A stretch of DNA of 64,000 nucleotides, from NCBI GenBank assembly GCA_026125285.1, contig JAHCLO010000015.1, positions 1 to 64,000 on the forward strand. The letters run 5' to 3'. The notes below the pieces were generated by a model. That model was not told the origin of the DNA, did no database searches, and saw nothing but the letters and a program-made list of their open reading frames with translations. Source of the stretch: Verrucomicrobiia bacterium. Its GTDB lineage: Bacteria; Verrucomicrobiota; Verrucomicrobiia; Limisphaerales; JADLHS01. Positions 33,596 to 43,334 of this stretch are shown here, in pieces. Position 1 is the stretch's first letter, and the number at the start of each line of letters is the position of its first letter. A program made the position numbers and the translations under genes.

Positions 33596-35623
33596 ATGAC
33601 CACACTCACACTCATTTTTCTCTTGCCCCTGCTCGCCGCCATCACGCTGGCGTTTGTGCCGCGCAACTTCGCCGTCATCATGCGCGCCATGGCGGTGGGC
33701 GTGACGTTCGTCACAATGCTGCTGGCCGTGCTGATGTTCTGGCAGTTCAACGGCGCGACGGCGGATGAATACGGTTACAGGTTTGTCAGCACCATTCCCG
33801 GACTCGGCGCGGAATCGCTGGGCATCGCCTGCAAGCTGGGCGTGGATGGCTTGAACGTCGGCCTCGTGCTGATGGGCGCAATCGTGGCATTTGCGGCCGC
33901 GTGCTGTTCGTTCGAGATCAAATCGCGCGAGAAGGAGTTTTACATCCTGCTGCTCACGATGACCGGCGGCATCCTCGGCGCGTTCATGTCGCTGGACCTG
34001 TTTTTCTTTTACTTCTTCCACGAACTCGCGCTGGTGCCGACGTTCATCATGATCGGCGTGTGGGGGCGAGGCGAGCGCAAGAACTACGCGACATTCCAGA
34101 TCACGCTTTACCTGAGCATCGGCGCGCTGCTGGCGCTCATCGGCCTCATCGCGCTCTATCTGCAAGTACCGGCGGACGTGCGCACGTTCGACATCCCGAC
34201 ACTGACACGTTATTTCGCCGACAACCCGATGGCCGCGAGCGCACAGAACTTCATCTTCCCGCTGCTGTTGTTTGGATTCGGAATTCTCGTTTCGCTCTGG
34301 CCGTTCCATTCGTGGGCCGCACTGGGCTACGGTTCTGCACCAAGCGCGACGGCGATGTTGCACGCCGGCGTGCTTAAGAAGTTCGGGCTATACGGTTTGA
34401 TCCGCGTCGCGCTGCCGTTCATGCCAGAGGCAGCACAAAGCTGGATGCAGATTCTCGCGTGGCTCTGCCTGGGCAACATTCTCTACGTCGGCTGGGTGGC
34501 CATACGGCAAAAGGACTTAAACCTGTTGATTGGTAATTCCAGCGTGGCGCACATGGGCTTCGTTTTTCTCGGCATCGCGAGCCTGAATCTTATCGGCGTG
34601 ACGGGCGCGGTGGTCATTATGGTGGCGCACGGCTTCCTCGCGGCGCTGTCCTTCGGCTTGAGTGGTTACATCTATAACCAGACCGGCACGCTGGAAATGA
34701 GCGCACTTGGCGGACTCGCGAAGAAGCTGCGCTTCATTGGCGTGGCGCTCACCATGGCGGCGCTGGCCGGCTGTGGCCTGCCGGGCTTCTTGAATTTCGT
34801 TGGCGAAGTCACGGTGTTCTTTGGCGCGTGGCAGGTGCCGGCGTTGCGTGTGGTGACGGTGCTGGCGGTGTGGGGCGCGCTGATCATCGGAGCAGTGTAT
34901 ATGCTGCGGGCCGTGCGGTGGGTGCTGCATGGGCCAGCACAGGAGAATGCGACTTATGCGACCAATGCGGCGGATGCCAATGCGTGGCGGAAGGTGCCGC
35001 ATTTAGTGCTGCTGGCGAGCTTGCTGGTATTTGGATTTTTCCCGCGACTGTTGACGGACAAAGTCAAGCCGGTCACGGAGCAGATAGTGAACATGGCGAC
35101 GGCAACATCGGCTCAAAGCCTGGCCGAAAATGCTATTTTGGACCGCCCTCACCCCGGCTTTCTTCCCCAGGAGAGGGAGAGTCATTCGCAGCTTTCCGCG
35201 AACGCGAATGGCGGCGATGGCACAAGTGGTTTTGGAGCCAAGGAAGACGATCAATCGCTGTTCCCTGCCCAAGAACCGCTGCTCGGAGCGCGGACAGCCA
35301 TGTCCGCGCAAACCACCGGACCAGAACTCCCGGACAAGGCAGTCCGCGCTCCGGGGTTCATGGCTGCCATGCGCGATTTCACAATCGAAGCAACTCCCCC
35401 CGAGACCTTCGCTCGTAGCCGCCGACGTGAGGAGGCGGACAACGTTGCAGCTCAGGGGAATCCGCCTCCTCACGTCGGCGGCTACGGTTCGGAGGTTCAA
35501 AGCGCGAATCTGGATTCGGCGAAGTCTCTCCTCGGGAGAGAGGTGCAGGGTGAGGGCGAGCGTTCGCACAGTCCCCAGGATAATCAGAGCCGACTCACGT
35601 CGGCGGCTACAAGATCAGAATGA
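33596..35623 (+). CDS. nuoM: NADH-quinone oxidoreductase subunit M with repeat-derived C-terminal extension
   Basis: The ND4-type antiporter-like proton-pumping subunit. The first ~510 residues are a normal NuoM with ~14 transmembrane helices: FFHELALVPTFIMIGVWG, WPFHSWAALGYGSAPSATAM, HAGVLKKFGLYGLIR and GNSSVAHMGFVFLGI. The family is usually 490-550 aa; here the frame runs to 675 aa. The extra ~165 residues (from about ENAILDRPHPGFLPQERE) are low in hydrophobicity and are encoded by palindromic repeat elements (families B, C and D), so the natural stop was evidently lost by insertions. The stop overlaps the nuoN start by 4 bp, which keeps coupling to nuoN. Whether the tail is tolerated or trimmed is unknown. 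Confidence 0.95.
   Translation: MTTLTLIFLLPLLAAITLAFVPRNFAVIMRAMAVGVTFVTMLLAVLMFWQFNGATADEYGYRFVSTIPGLGAESLGIACKLGVDGLNVGLVLMGAIVAFAAACCSFEIKSREKEFYILLLTMTGGILGAFMSLDLFFFYFFHELALVPTFIMIGVWGRGERKNYATFQITLYLSIGALLALIGLIALYLQVPADVRTFDIPTLTRYFADNPMAASAQNFIFPLLLFGFGILVSLWPFHSWAALGYGSAPSATAMLHAGVLKKFGLYGLIRVALPFMPEAAQSWMQILAWLCLGNILYVGWVAIRQKDLNLLIGNSSVAHMGFVFLGIASLNLIGVTGAVVIMVAHGFLAALSFGLSGYIYNQTGTLEMSALGGLAKKLRFIGVALTMAALAGCGLPGFLNFVGEVTVFFGAWQVPALRVVTVLAVWGALIIGAVYMLRAVRWVLHGPAQENATYATNAADANAWRKVPHLVLLASLLVFGFFPRLLTDKVKPVTEQIVNMATATSAQSLAENAILDRPHPGFLPQERESHSQLSANANGGDGTSGFGAKEDDQSLFPAQEPLLGARTAMSAQTTGPELPDKAVRAPGFMAAMRDFTIEATPPETFARSRRREEADNVAAQGNPPPHVGGYGSEVQSANLDSAKSLLGREVQGEGERSHSPQDNQSRLTSAATRSE
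35140..35275. repeat. Repeat family B, copy 3 (fragment inside nuoM)
   Basis: Begins GACCGCCCTCACCCCGGCTT, continues with the family's AGGAGAGGGAGAGTCATTCG and ends with the family's interior AATCGCTGTTCCCT, where it is interrupted by the family C element. A piece resembling the missing right end (CAGGGTGAGGGCGAGCG) occurs about 35549-35565. It lies wholly within the nuoM reading frame. Confidence 0.75.
35283..35354. repeat. Repeat family C inside nuoM
   Basis: A 72-bp palindromic element with ~17-bp ends pairing at about 15 positions (left TCGGAGCGCGGACAGCC, right GGCAGTCCGCGCTCCGG). It also carries an internal short palindrome GCGCGGACAGCCATGTCCGC. It appears nested in repeat B copy 3. Its GGAGCGCGG end resembles that of family A. 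Confidence 0.7.
35414..35486. repeat. Repeat family D inside nuoM
   Basis: A 73-bp element with perfect 26-bp terminal inverted repeats (left starts CGTAGCCGCCGACGTGAGGA, right ends TCACGTCGGCGGCTACG). A partial copy of the right end, GACTCACGTCGGCGGCTAC, recurs at about 35592-35610, just before the nuoM stop and nuoN start. All of it is translated as part of nuoM. Confidence 0.82.
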
Positions 35624-37074
35624 ACCTTTCCTTGATCTCATTGGAAATGTCGGTGGTGGCGCTGGGAATTCTGGTGCTGCTGGCGGACCTCTGGCTGCCG
35701 GCCGAACGCAAGAAGATGCTTGGCTACGCCGCCGCCGCCGTGCTCGGGTTGTTGTTCCTCAACAGCTTCACCAGCCATTGCAGTTGCGCTTTGATTGGTG
35801 AGTCGGCGTTCGGTGGAATGTTCGTCCAGGATGGATTGTCGGTGTTCTTCAAGCGGTTCTTCCTGCTGGCAGCCGTGCTGGTGTTGGTGCTGGCAGTGGA
35901 GTTTTCGGATCGGATTGCCGCGGGAGTTTCGGAGTATTATTCGCTCATCGTGTTCGCGCTGGCGGGGATGTTGTTCGCCGCGTCAGCGAACGACTTCGCG
36001 ATGCTGTTTGTTTCCATCGAACTCATCACGATCACCTTCTACGTGCTGACCAGTTTCACGCGGGGCAAAGTCGTGGCGTTGGAGGCTGGCGTGAAATATC
36101 TCATCCTCGGGGCGCTATCGTCGGCGTTCATGATTTACGGCATCGCGCTGGTGTGGGGTACGAGCGGCCAGTTCAACTTCAATGAACTGGCAATAGTGGC
36201 GGGCGATTTCGCGAGCAACCGACTGTTCCTGTTTGGCGTGCTGTTCATTCTCGTCGGATTGGGGTTCAAGATTGCGGCGTTTCCGCTCCAGATGTGGACG
36301 CCGGACGTTTATCAAGGCGCGCCGACGCCGACGACCGCATTTCTGGCGGTTGGTTCGAAAGCCGCGGGTTTCGTGCTGTTGCTACGCTTTTTGTTCTCGG
36401 CCATCCCCGAAGTGACGGCGCAGTGGGGGAATCTGCTGATCGTGATTTCGGCGGTGACAATTCTCTACGGCAACTTGTGCGCGATCCCACAGCGCAATCT
36501 GAAGCGGTTGTTGGGGTACTCGAGCATCGCCCACGCGGGCTATCTGTTGCTGGGAGTGGCGGCGTTGACGAGTGCCGGTCAGTCGGCGGCGCTTTACTAT
36601 CTGGGCGGTTACCTGTTCACGACGGTGGCGGCGTTCGTAGTGATTGCGCTGGTGCTGCGGCACCTGGATTCGGAGGACGTTAGCGGCCTGGCGGGTTTGC
36701 ACCAGCGTTCGCCGCTGCTTGCCGCCACGCTGACGCTGGCGATGGTATCGTTGGCGGGCATTCCGCCGCTGGCGGGTTTCTTTGGAAAGTTTCTGTTGCT
36801 CAAGGCGGTGATTGAGCAGGGCGCGAACAATCCGGGATATTACTGCCTCGCGTTCACCGCGTTGGTTGGCGTCGTGATCTCGCTGTATTACTACTTCGGC
36901 GTCATCCGCGCGATTTACTGGAGTCAAACCGCGCCGGATCTTTCACCCATCCGGATGTCGCGACCCATTCAGTGCGCGATTGGGGTTTGCCTCGCCGGCA
37001 TGTTCTGGCTCGGGCTGTTTCCGGGCACGGTGTTGACACTGGCGGATGACGCGGTGAAGTTTTTGAAACTGTAA
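35620..37074 (+). CDS. nuoN: NADH-quinone oxidoreductase subunit N
   Basis: The ND2-type antiporter-like subunit, last gene of the operon. 484 aa, ~14 transmembrane helices. Motifs: YLILGALSSAFMIYGIALVW, FKIAAFPLQMWTPDVYQGAP (with the conserved Lys), LKRLLGYSSIAHAGYLLLGV and MVSLAGIPPLAGFFGKFLLL. The start overlaps the extended nuoM by 4 bp and lies 10 bp after a repeat fragment. The stop is 14 bp from that of a convergent phosphatase gene; no separate terminator fits in this gap. Confidence 0.97.
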   Translation: MNLSLISLEMSVVALGILVLLADLWLPAERKKMLGYAAAAVLGLLFLNSFTSHCSCALIGESAFGGMFVQDGLSVFFKRFFLLAAVLVLVLAVEFSDRIAAGVSEYYSLIVFALAGMLFAASANDFAMLFVSIELITITFYVLTSFTRGKVVALEAGVKYLILGALSSAFMIYGIALVWGTSGQFNFNELAIVAGDFASNRLFLFGVLFILVGLGFKIAAFPLQMWTPDVYQGAPTPTTAFLAVGSKAAGFVLLLRFLFSAIPEVTAQWGNLLIVISAVTILYGNLCAIPQRNLKRLLGYSSIAHAGYLLLGVAALTSAGQSAALYYLGGYLFTTVAAFVVIALVLRHLDSEDVSGLAGLHQRSPLLAATLTLAMVSLAGIPPLAGFFGKFLLLKAVIEQGANNPGYYCLAFTALVGVVISLYYYFGVIRAIYWSQTAPDLSPIRMSRPIQCAIGVCLAGMFWLGLFPGTVLTLADDAVKFLKL

Positions 37075-37088
37075 TCGCTTCACCGGGA

Positions 37089-37631
37089 CTACGACCGAAG
37101 AATCCACTCTGCAGCTGCGGTTAAATCGTCAACCACCACCCCTCTGCTGACTGGGCCAGGGTATTTCCGTTCCTGTTCCGCGCCGTAGCCGGTGCGCACC
37201 AGCAGGCTTTGCTTGACCCCCGCGTTCCAGCCGCACTCCAGATCTATCAATTTGTCGCCGATCATGTAGCTCCGCGCCAGGTCGAGGCCAAACTCATCCC
37301 GGGCGTCGAACAGAAATTGTGGTGAAGGTTTGCGACCGTGGCTGGGTTGCTCCGGGGCTTCAGGCGCGAAATAGATTTTCTGGAAGCTGACACCCTGCCG
37401 GCCAAACTCGCGCACGACGCGGGCGTTGACGGCTTCCACATCAGCCAACGTGAAGTAGCCGCGCCCCACGCCGGACTGGTTCGTGACAATGATGAGTTTG
37501 AATCCGGCGCGCTGCAATTGGAGCAGAGCAGTCATGGCACCGGGAAGCACGATGACTTGATCCGGGTCGCGCAAATATTCCTTTTCCTGGATGAGGGTGC
37601 CGTCGCGGTCAAGGAATACAGCCATATTCAT
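37089..37631 (-). CDS. HAD-IIIA phosphatase (GmhB/HisB-N-like)
   Basis: A 180-aa HAD-superfamily phosphatase. Motif I is FLDRDGTLIQEKEYL (nucleophile Asp and acid/base Asp), motif II lies in LIIVTNQSGVGRGYFTLADV, and motif III/IV are KPSPQFLFDA and YMIGDKLIDLECGWNAGVK. This architecture is that of D-glycero-D-manno-heptose 1,7-bisphosphate phosphatase (GmhB), in lipopolysaccharide heptose synthesis. However, the zinc-binding Cys loop usual before the conserved Lys is replaced by APEAPEQPSHGRKPS with no Cys, so substrate may differ. The ATG immediately before NMAVFLDRDG is used; the frame runs 70 codons further upstream but that part is not homologous and overlaps the PstS-like gene region. 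Divergent from that gene. Confidence 0.85.
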   Translation of the reverse strand: MNMAVFLDRDGTLIQEKEYLRDPDQVIVLPGAMTALLQLQRAGFKLIIVTNQSGVGRGYFTLADVEAVNARVVREFGRQGVSFQKIYFAPEAPEQPSHGRKPSPQFLFDARDEFGLDLARSYMIGDKLIDLECGWNAGVKQSLLVRTGYGAEQERKYPGPVSRGVVVDDLTAAAEWILRS

Positions 37632-37828
37632 GTCGCGGGAGATTGTCGCGGAGCGGTCCAATGAAGCAAAACCAAAAAGGCTTTTCGCAGAAGATGGTAC
37701 CCGCTTGCCGCCTCGGGCGGGGAGGATGATCGGCTGCGGCAAGGATCGCTTTTCCACCTTGAAATCAGAGGCAGCGACACTGAAGATGCCGCCGTAGCTC
37801 GATTGACCGAAGGACGAAAGGACACGCG

Positions 37829-38716
37829 ATGAGAACAGCACAGTGCCGGAAATGGTTGAAGCCAGAACCGCGAGTGTGGGTTGGCAGCTTGCTGCTGATG
37901 GTGCTGGCCATGCTGTTGACGGGCTGTCCCGCCGGCACGTCCGGCCGCAGTCCGGCGCTTAAAGGCAAAGTCGTGGTCAAAGGGTCCAACACGATTGGCG
38001 AGGAATTGGCGCCGCGGCTCATTGAGCAATACCGCCAGCACCAGCCGGAAGTGACGTTTGAACTGGAATCGAAAGGCACCGGCTCGGGTTTCGCGGCGCT
38101 GCTGGCCGGCGAGTGCGACATTGCGGCGGCCTCACGCGTGGCGAGCCAGGACGAACTTACGCAGGCTCGCAACCAAGGCGTCGAGTTGAACCTGCACACG
38201 ATCGGCAGCTACAGCGTGGCGGTGATTGTCAACGACGCCAACCCGGTCAGCAATCTGGCGCGCGACCAGGTGCGCGATATTTTTGCCGGCAAGGTACGGA
38301 ACTGGCAGGAGTTGGGCGGAGCCGATTTACCCGTCCGGCTATTTATCCGCGATGCAATTTCCGGGACGCCGCTGGGTTTCCAGGAACTGGCAATGGAGAA
38401 TCAGCCGTACGCGACGGATGCGACTGCATTCACCAATTACGCGGGCATTGAAGCGGCTGTGGCGAAAGACCCCGGCGGTATCGGTTACGTGGGGCTGGAC
38501 TTGGCGAAGCTGGCAGGGGTGAAGGCCGTTTCCATTCGCGGCGTACCACCCACGGCTGTCACGGTGAACGAAGGCCGGTATCCGATTGCGCGGGTGCTGC
38601 GGCTCTACACCAACAAGACGAATGAATCCCCGACGACGCTCGATTTCATCCGTTTTGTTCAATCACCGCGCGGGCAGAAAATCTTGGGGGACATGGGATT
38701 CGTGCCACGGCTATGA
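37829..38716 (+). CDS. PstS-like phosphate-binding lipoprotein
   Basis: A 295-aa periplasmic substrate-binding protein of the PstS (phosphate ABC transporter) type. A lipoprotein signal (LLLMVLAMLLTGC, acylated Cys33) is followed by the family signatures VVVKGSNTIGEELAPRLIEQ, LESKGTGSGFAALLAGECDI and IRDAISGTPLGFQELAM, with Ser/Thr ligands for phosphate-like anions. The C-terminus (FIRFVQSPRGQKILGDMGFV) is typical. No pstC/A/B or phoU genes are adjacent, so it may serve an unlinked transporter or act in signalling. Divergent from the HAD phosphatase gene, convergent with the pilin-like gene. No Pho box was identified. Confidence 0.88.
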   Translation: MRTAQCRKWLKPEPRVWVGSLLLMVLAMLLTGCPAGTSGRSPALKGKVVVKGSNTIGEELAPRLIEQYRQHQPEVTFELESKGTGSGFAALLAGECDIAAASRVASQDELTQARNQGVELNLHTIGSYSVAVIVNDANPVSNLARDQVRDIFAGKVRNWQELGGADLPVRLFIRDAISGTPLGFQELAMENQPYATDATAFTNYAGIEAAVAKDPGGIGYVGLDLAKLAGVKAVSIRGVPPTAVTVNEGRYPIARVLRLYTNKTNESPTTLDFIRFVQSPRGQKILGDMGFVPRL

Positions 38717-38740
38717 CGGCAGGCACCGGAAGGTGGATTC

Positions 38741-39604
38741 CTAACGCGCCGTCCAATCCCAGATAATGGCGGGATTCTGCGGCTCGCTGGCGCCCGTGGG
38801 ATTGTTGGTGACAGCGTTGATTTTGAAGTACTGGGCGTGACCGTCGGCGAAATTGATGACCGTGCCCACGTTGTGACGGGTGCCGATACTGCGGAAACGG
38901 TTGGCAGGATTCACCGAATTGAACTGGGGCGAACTGTTGACCACTTCCTTCACCGGGTTGAACACCACATCAAACATCAGCACCGTGGCGGTTGGTTGTT
39001 TGAGGTGGCTCATGCGGGGCATCTTGGGGTAGTCCGCCGCGTTATTGTAGGGTCGCTTCAAATCAATATTGAACGCATAACTGAAAAAGCCGTTCGCGCC
39101 ACCGCCGCTCAACACGCCGTATTCGGAATCACTCATGGTGGCGCTGGGACAATGCCAGATTTTTCCCTTCCCCCCTGGAAATGGCAGCTTGGCGCGAACA
39201 TTCCCGCCGGGGTCGCTGGCGTAATCGGTCAGTCGGCGCTCGGCGACGTTGGGCGGCAGCAAATTGAACCACGCATTCAAGTCATGTGGCGTGCCTTCGG
39301 GCGCGGTGCCGGGGTAGGTGCCGGTTCGTCCCATGCCGTCGCGGGGGATGCCATCATTGTTGTCCGCCGCGTAAATTCCCTGGGCCAGTCCCCACTGCTT
39401 GAGATTGGAGACACAGTTGATCCTCTGCGCCTTCGCCTTGGCGTTGGCCAGCGCCGGGAGCAGCATTGCCGCCAGGATGGCGATGATGGCGATCACGACG
39501 AGCAGTTCAATCAAGGTGAACGCCCGTTTCTGGTGCGGCAACTGGGGAGGTAACGCCCGTAAGCCTAGGGAGGAATTTCGCGGAGGGGAAAGATTGAATG
39601 GCAT
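38741..39604 (-). CDS. Type IV pilin-like (H-X9-DG) secreted protein
   Basis: A 287-aa pseudopilin-like protein. The prepilin cleavage/methylation motif is [20 protein letters not shown], with cleavage before Phe and Glu at +5. The C-terminal domain has [18 protein letters not shown] and ends with the H-X9-DG motif ([12 protein letters not shown]), characteristic of the hugely amplified pilin-like families of Planctomycetes and Verrucomicrobia. It would be processed by a prepilin peptidase such as the one encoded at 54.9-56.0 kb. The start is the ATG with AGGTG 4 nt upstream (39604); an upstream ATG (39691) adds 29 residues but has no ribosome site. Confidence 0.88.
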   Translation of the reverse strand: MPFNLSPPRNSSLGLRALPPQLPHQKRAFTLIELLVVIAIIAILAAMLLPALANAKAKAQRINCVSNLKQWGLAQGIYAADNNDGIPRDGMGRTGTYPGTAPEGTPHDLNAWFNLLPPNVAERRLTDYASDPGGNVRAKLPFPGGKGKIWHCPSATMSDSEYGVLSGGGANGFFSYAFNIDLKRPYNNAADYPKMPRMSHLKQPTATVLMFDVVFNPVKEVVNSSPQFNSVNPANRFRSIGTRHNVGTVINFADGHAQYFKINAVTNNPTGASEPQNPAIIWDWTAR

Positions 39605-39687
39605 AAACACCTGGCGATTCAGTTTCCCATGACACCCGGCAAGCTGTCGGGAATCCACATCCGCTGTGCGACCATAGCGTGACGACT

Positions 39688-41907
39688 TCATGGGCTGACG
39701 ATTCTGTAGTATCGCGTGGCGGGCGCGGGGTTCGCGTCCGTGTATTGTCCTGCGGTGGTGTTGAAGGTCAGTCCCGTAGTCAGCGGCACGTACGGGCCGT
39801 TCACCTCGGTTGCGCGCAGGATGCTGTAGGACATGTGCGGTTGCGCGATCCAGGTAAGCTGTGCATTGCCGCTGCTCATGGCGATGATTCCAGTCACCGC
39901 CGAAGGCGCCTCCGTGACGATGTCGGCGTAACGTGTCGGCAAAATCTGGAAGCCCGCGCTGCGGTCGGCGGCGCTGGTGCCAAGGAAGAAAGCCATGGGA
40001 CCGGTTACGGTCCAGGCAAACGCCGGAATCGGTTTGCCAATGATGTCAAACACCCGCGAATCAACGCGGAAACTGAATCGTTCGCCGGCCTGATTGGTGA
40101 TGACGTAGTTCTGACCGCTGGCAAAGGTGCCGCCGGCATTGACAAAATAGACGTTGGTGAACGTGACCACCGCGCCCTGATATTTGCGGATGGCCTCGCC
40201 GGCGCCGCCGAACGCCGCGCTGTTGGTGAAACCGAGCGGAAGCACCTGACCCGGTGGCAGGAGGTTGCCGCTGCTGTTGATCACCATGCTGTGCGAGGGG
40301 TCCGAAGCCGTCAGATTCAGCTCCAGCAGACTGTTGAACTGACCCAAGGGTCCGGTGACGGTGACGCTGTCGCCGGCCAGCGGACGGATGGTGTTGTTTC
40401 CTGCGAAGAAAACATTGATCCCTCCCGTTTCATCCTCCAGGTAGAGGCTGGTGTTGGCCGCGGTGGTGATGTTCGTGTGCGTGGTCACGATGCCGGTAGT
40501 GGTGTAGAGCGCGGTGGTGTTGGTGGGCAGGAAGAAGACCGGGTCCACCAGCGTGCGCAAATGGCCGATGGTAACCACCGGTGGCACGGCCACAGACACG
40601 ACGGCGTTGGCACTCAACACCCCGCCGAATTCATTAGTGACGCCGCAGGTGTAGGTCCCTGTGGTGTCGTTATTGTTCTGGACGTTGGGAATTTGCAGGA
40701 CTGGGTCCGTCCCTCCCGCCACCGGCGTGCCGTTCCGGTGCCACTGATAAGAAACCGTGCCGGGGCCGGTCGCACCGACAGCCAGGGTCGCCGTCTGCCC
40801 CGCAAACACCGCCGTGTTGGTGGGTTGCACGGTGATCGTCGGCGGTACGGGCGGATTGGTGACCCACAGCGAAGCTGCCGCACTGGTTACGGACAAACCG
40901 GTGAAGGGATTACTTACCACGACCTCATACGAGCCGCTGTTGGCTGCGATGGCGTTGGGAAAGGCAAGCACGTTGGTGTTGCCGTCGGGATTGTTGAAAT
41001 CGGCGCCATTCTTCCGCCACTGATAATTCAGGCCAGCCAGGCTTTGTCCTGCCGCCACCGCCGAGAGCATCGCAGTGCTGCCGGTGAAATTGGTGGCGCT
41101 CTGCGGTTGGTACACAATCACCGGTGCAACCGGAGCGGTGGGCCAAACGGCGGTGGCGGCCTCCGCAAACGTGGTAGCCACGGCCAGATTGCTGACGGTC
41201 AGGAAACCCCCAAAGCCCGTTGCTTGGCGGAAGGCAAAGGCGGTCGCGGTGCCAGGTGTCACGAAATCGCCGGAAATCACCGCGGCCTCCGCCGCTGACA
41301 GCGGATTCACCCAGAGCGTAAGGGCATAGAGCGAAATGGGGTCCCACTCAATGACGACCTGGTACGACGTGTTGGTGGCAAGGTCCACGGGAAAGATCGC
41401 GCTGGGAGCGGCACTGCTGGCAGCCGAGACGCCGAGCCGGAAAGTCCCCGGCAGCGCGGAAAATACATTGCTGGTACCGTTCGGATTACCGGTCAACGCC
41501 CACAACCGGCCTTGAAAAACATTGTTCGTCACGAAGAAATGCGCGAAGTAGGCGCCGTTGGCCGTGGGAAGGTTGGTGAAATTGATGGTCATGCTGGCGT
41601 ACAGCGGAAGCGGGCTGTTGGTGTAGGGGCTGTCTGGCACGGTCGCCAACAGCCGGTTCACATCATCCTGGCGGGCCAGCCCGACGCCCGAGGTCGAAAT
41701 CTCCAATCGGTTCGCCCGCACTATGGCGTCGCTCGGTGAAGCCGTGCCGCTGTGCCGCGACCAATTGGTTATCGTTCCGGAAGCATTGGTGGAAGTCTCG
41801 ATGATCGGCCCGTCGGTATAGTTGAAATCCTCGTACCAGATCAAATCCGCGCCAACGGGAAGAGCTACCAAGCAGGATAACAGGGCAGTGAACAACGTCT
41901 TTTTCAT
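39688..41907 (-). CDS. Secreted Ig-domain protein
   Basis: A 739-aa exported protein. Signal peptide [17 protein letters not shown], then a ~220-residue concanavalin-like region starting [14 protein letters not shown], two Ig-like domains (~265-440; [18 protein letters not shown] and [18 protein letters not shown] mark their B-C strands), and an OB-fold-like region with [16 protein letters not shown] (~490-500). A C-terminal fibronectin-like segment has [16 protein letters not shown]. This is a verrucomicrobial cell-surface or matrix protein; no catalytic motif is visible. The gene precedes the pilin-like gene on the same strand by 83 bp, so the two may be co-transcribed. Confidence 0.82.
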   Translation of the reverse strand: MKKTLFTALLSCLVALPVGADLIWYEDFNYTDGPIIETSTNASGTITNWSRHSGTASPSDAIVRANRLEISTSGVGLARQDDVNRLLATVPDSPYTNSPLPLYASMTINFTNLPTANGAYFAHFFVTNNVFQGRLWALTGNPNGTSNVFSALPGTFRLGVSAASSAAPSAIFPVDLATNTSYQVVIEWDPISLYALTLWVNPLSAAEAAVISGDFVTPGTATAFAFRQATGFGGFLTVSNLAVATTFAEAATAVWPTAPVAPVIVYQPQSATNFTGSTAMLSAVAAGQSLAGLNYQWRKNGADFNNPDGNTNVLAFPNAIAANSGSYEVVVSNPFTGLSVTSAAASLWVTNPPVPPTITVQPTNTAVFAGQTATLAVGATGPGTVSYQWHRNGTPVAGGTDPVLQIPNVQNNNDTTGTYTCGVTNEFGGVLSANAVVSVAVPPVVTIGHLRTLVDPVFFLPTNTTALYTTTGIVTTHTNITTAANTSLYLEDETGGINVFFAGNNTIRPLAGDSVTVTGPLGQFNSLLELNLTASDPSHSMVINSSGNLLPPGQVLPLGFTNSAAFGGAGEAIRKYQGAVVTFTNVYFVNAGGTFASGQNYVITNQAGERFSFRVDSRVFDIIGKPIPAFAWTVTGPMAFFLGTSAADRSAGFQILPTRYADIVTEAPSAVTGIIAMSSGNAQLTWIAQPHMSYSILRATEVNGPYVPLTTGLTFNTTAGQYTDANPAPATRYYRIVSP

Positions 41908-42230
41908 ACACTTCTTACGGTTTGGTCATCGGCTGAACCGAGGGATCTGGCCACTGACAACGCCAGGCCGACTCTTTGTTCGGGTCTCCAATCGAGACTC
42001 AATTCAGCCGGCTGAACTTTAGGACGCATCCCTTAAATTGCAAGAGTTAGCACGGCAAAGTTATCAACAATCCGGCAACGATTGCGTGACATCGCAGCGC
42101 CGTCTCCCAACGCCGCCCTGCCTCCCGCGAGGCGGAATGTGCTTCCGCGATCTTGCTCACATTCAAATACAATTTGCGCGCGGCGGCATCCTTAACGATA
42201 CTTTCCACATTTGACACTCTCGACAAACCA
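41908..42230. other. Divergent intergenic region, no gene seen
   Basis: This 323-bp gap lies between the divergent Ig-domain and PQQ-propeller genes and should hold both promoters. The only structure noted is a perfect 14-bp palindrome TTCAGCCGGCTGAA at 42003-42016; a related CGGCTGAAC occurs near 41928. No convincing promoter pair could be assigned. A short in-frame extension of the propeller gene back to 42153 is not supported. Confidence 0.5.
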
Positions 42231-43334
42231 ATGAAGGCGGCACTGCGCACCATCTTGATGCTGGGTCTGACGGTGGTTACGACCCCGGCGGCAGAGTGGC
42301 CCATGTTTCGTGGGCAGCCATCGCTCTCGGGTGTGGCAGCCGGCACGTTGCCGGATAAGCCCGTGCTCCGGTGGTCTTTCAAAACGGAAAAAGCGGTCAA
42401 ATCGTCCGCTGCCATCAGTGGCGGGCGGGTGTTCATCGGGTCGGAAGACGGTCACCTGTACGCGCTGGATTTTGGCACTGGAAACAAGCTGTGGGCGTTT
42501 AAGACCGGCGGCCCGGTGGAATCCTCGCCTTTGGTGCTGGGTGGACGCGTCTTCGTAGGCAGTGAGGATGCGCATCTTTATTGTCTGGAGGCCGACAGTG
42601 GGAAATTGGTCTGGAAGTACGAGACCGGGGACAAAATTCTCGGCGGTCCCAACTGGGTGGTGGCCCACAACACCACCAACATTCTGGTCGGCAGTTACGA
42701 TTACAACCTCCATTCGGTGGACGCAGCTACCGGCAAGAGCAACTGGGTGTATGAGTCCGGCAATTACATCAACGGCTCACCCGCGCTGGCGGACGGTCTG
42801 ACAATCTTTGGTGGTTGCGATGCGGTGCTCCATTTGATCGCCGTCGCCGACGGCACCAAGACGAAGGAAATCGAAGCCGGCGCTTACGTGGCCGCATCGG
42901 TCGCCGTGGCCGACGGGCGGGCATATTTCGGGCACTTTGAAAACCAGTTCCTCTGCTTTGATCTGAAGGAAGGGAAGCAGGTCTGGAGTTATCGCCATCG
43001 GAATTTCCCGTATTTTTCCTCCGCCGCCATCACGCAGGACCGGGTGCTGTTCGGAGGGCGCGACAAGATGCTCCACTGTGTGAATCGCGATGACGGCACG
43101 CCACTCTGGACGTTCGCGACCCGCGGCAAGGTGGACAGTTCTCCCGTGGTATGCGGCGACAAGGTTGTGGTTGGTTCCGATGACGGTCGGATCTACATGG
43201 TGGCCTTGGCCACCGGCAAGGAACTCTGGTCTTACGAGATCGGACGGGCGGTGGGCAGTTCACCCGCCGTAGCGGGCGGCAAAATTGTAATCGGCTCGGA
43301 TGATGGAAACGTATATTGCTTCGGCAACAAGTGA
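42231..43334 (+). CDS. PQQ-binding-like beta-propeller protein
   Basis: A 367-aa exported beta-propeller. Signal peptide ALRTILMLGLTVVTTPAA, then WPMFRGQPSLSGVAAG, the usual opening of verrucomicrobial/planctomycete PQQ-like propellers. At least seven blades repeat the pattern G-x-V-(F/Y)-(I/V)-G-S-x-D-G-x-(L/I)-Y-A-L-D, e.g. RVFIGSEDGHLYALDFGTG and KIVIGSDDGNVYCFGN. PQQ-binding itself is unproven; many relatives act as scaffolds (BamB-like). The ATG before the signal peptide is chosen rather than the upstream in-frame ATG. Nearest downstream gene is a small membrane protein 188 bp away. Confidence 0.86.
   Translation: MKAALRTILMLGLTVVTTPAAEWPMFRGQPSLSGVAAGTLPDKPVLRWSFKTEKAVKSSAAISGGRVFIGSEDGHLYALDFGTGNKLWAFKTGGPVESSPLVLGGRVFVGSEDAHLYCLEADSGKLVWKYETGDKILGGPNWVVAHNTTNILVGSYDYNLHSVDAATGKSNWVYESGNYINGSPALADGLTIFGGCDAVLHLIAVADGTKTKEIEAGAYVAASVAVADGRAYFGHFENQFLCFDLKEGKQVWSYRHRNFPYFSSAAITQDRVLFGGRDKMLHCVNRDDGTPLWTFATRGKVDSSPVVCGDKVVVGSDDGRIYMVALATGKELWSYEIGRAVGSSPAVAGGKIVIGSDDGNVYCFGNK

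Noticed and set aside
39679..41298. 539-aa open frame on the plus strand
   Set aside because: Antisense to the secreted Ig-domain gene, with no recognisable domain or ribosome site.
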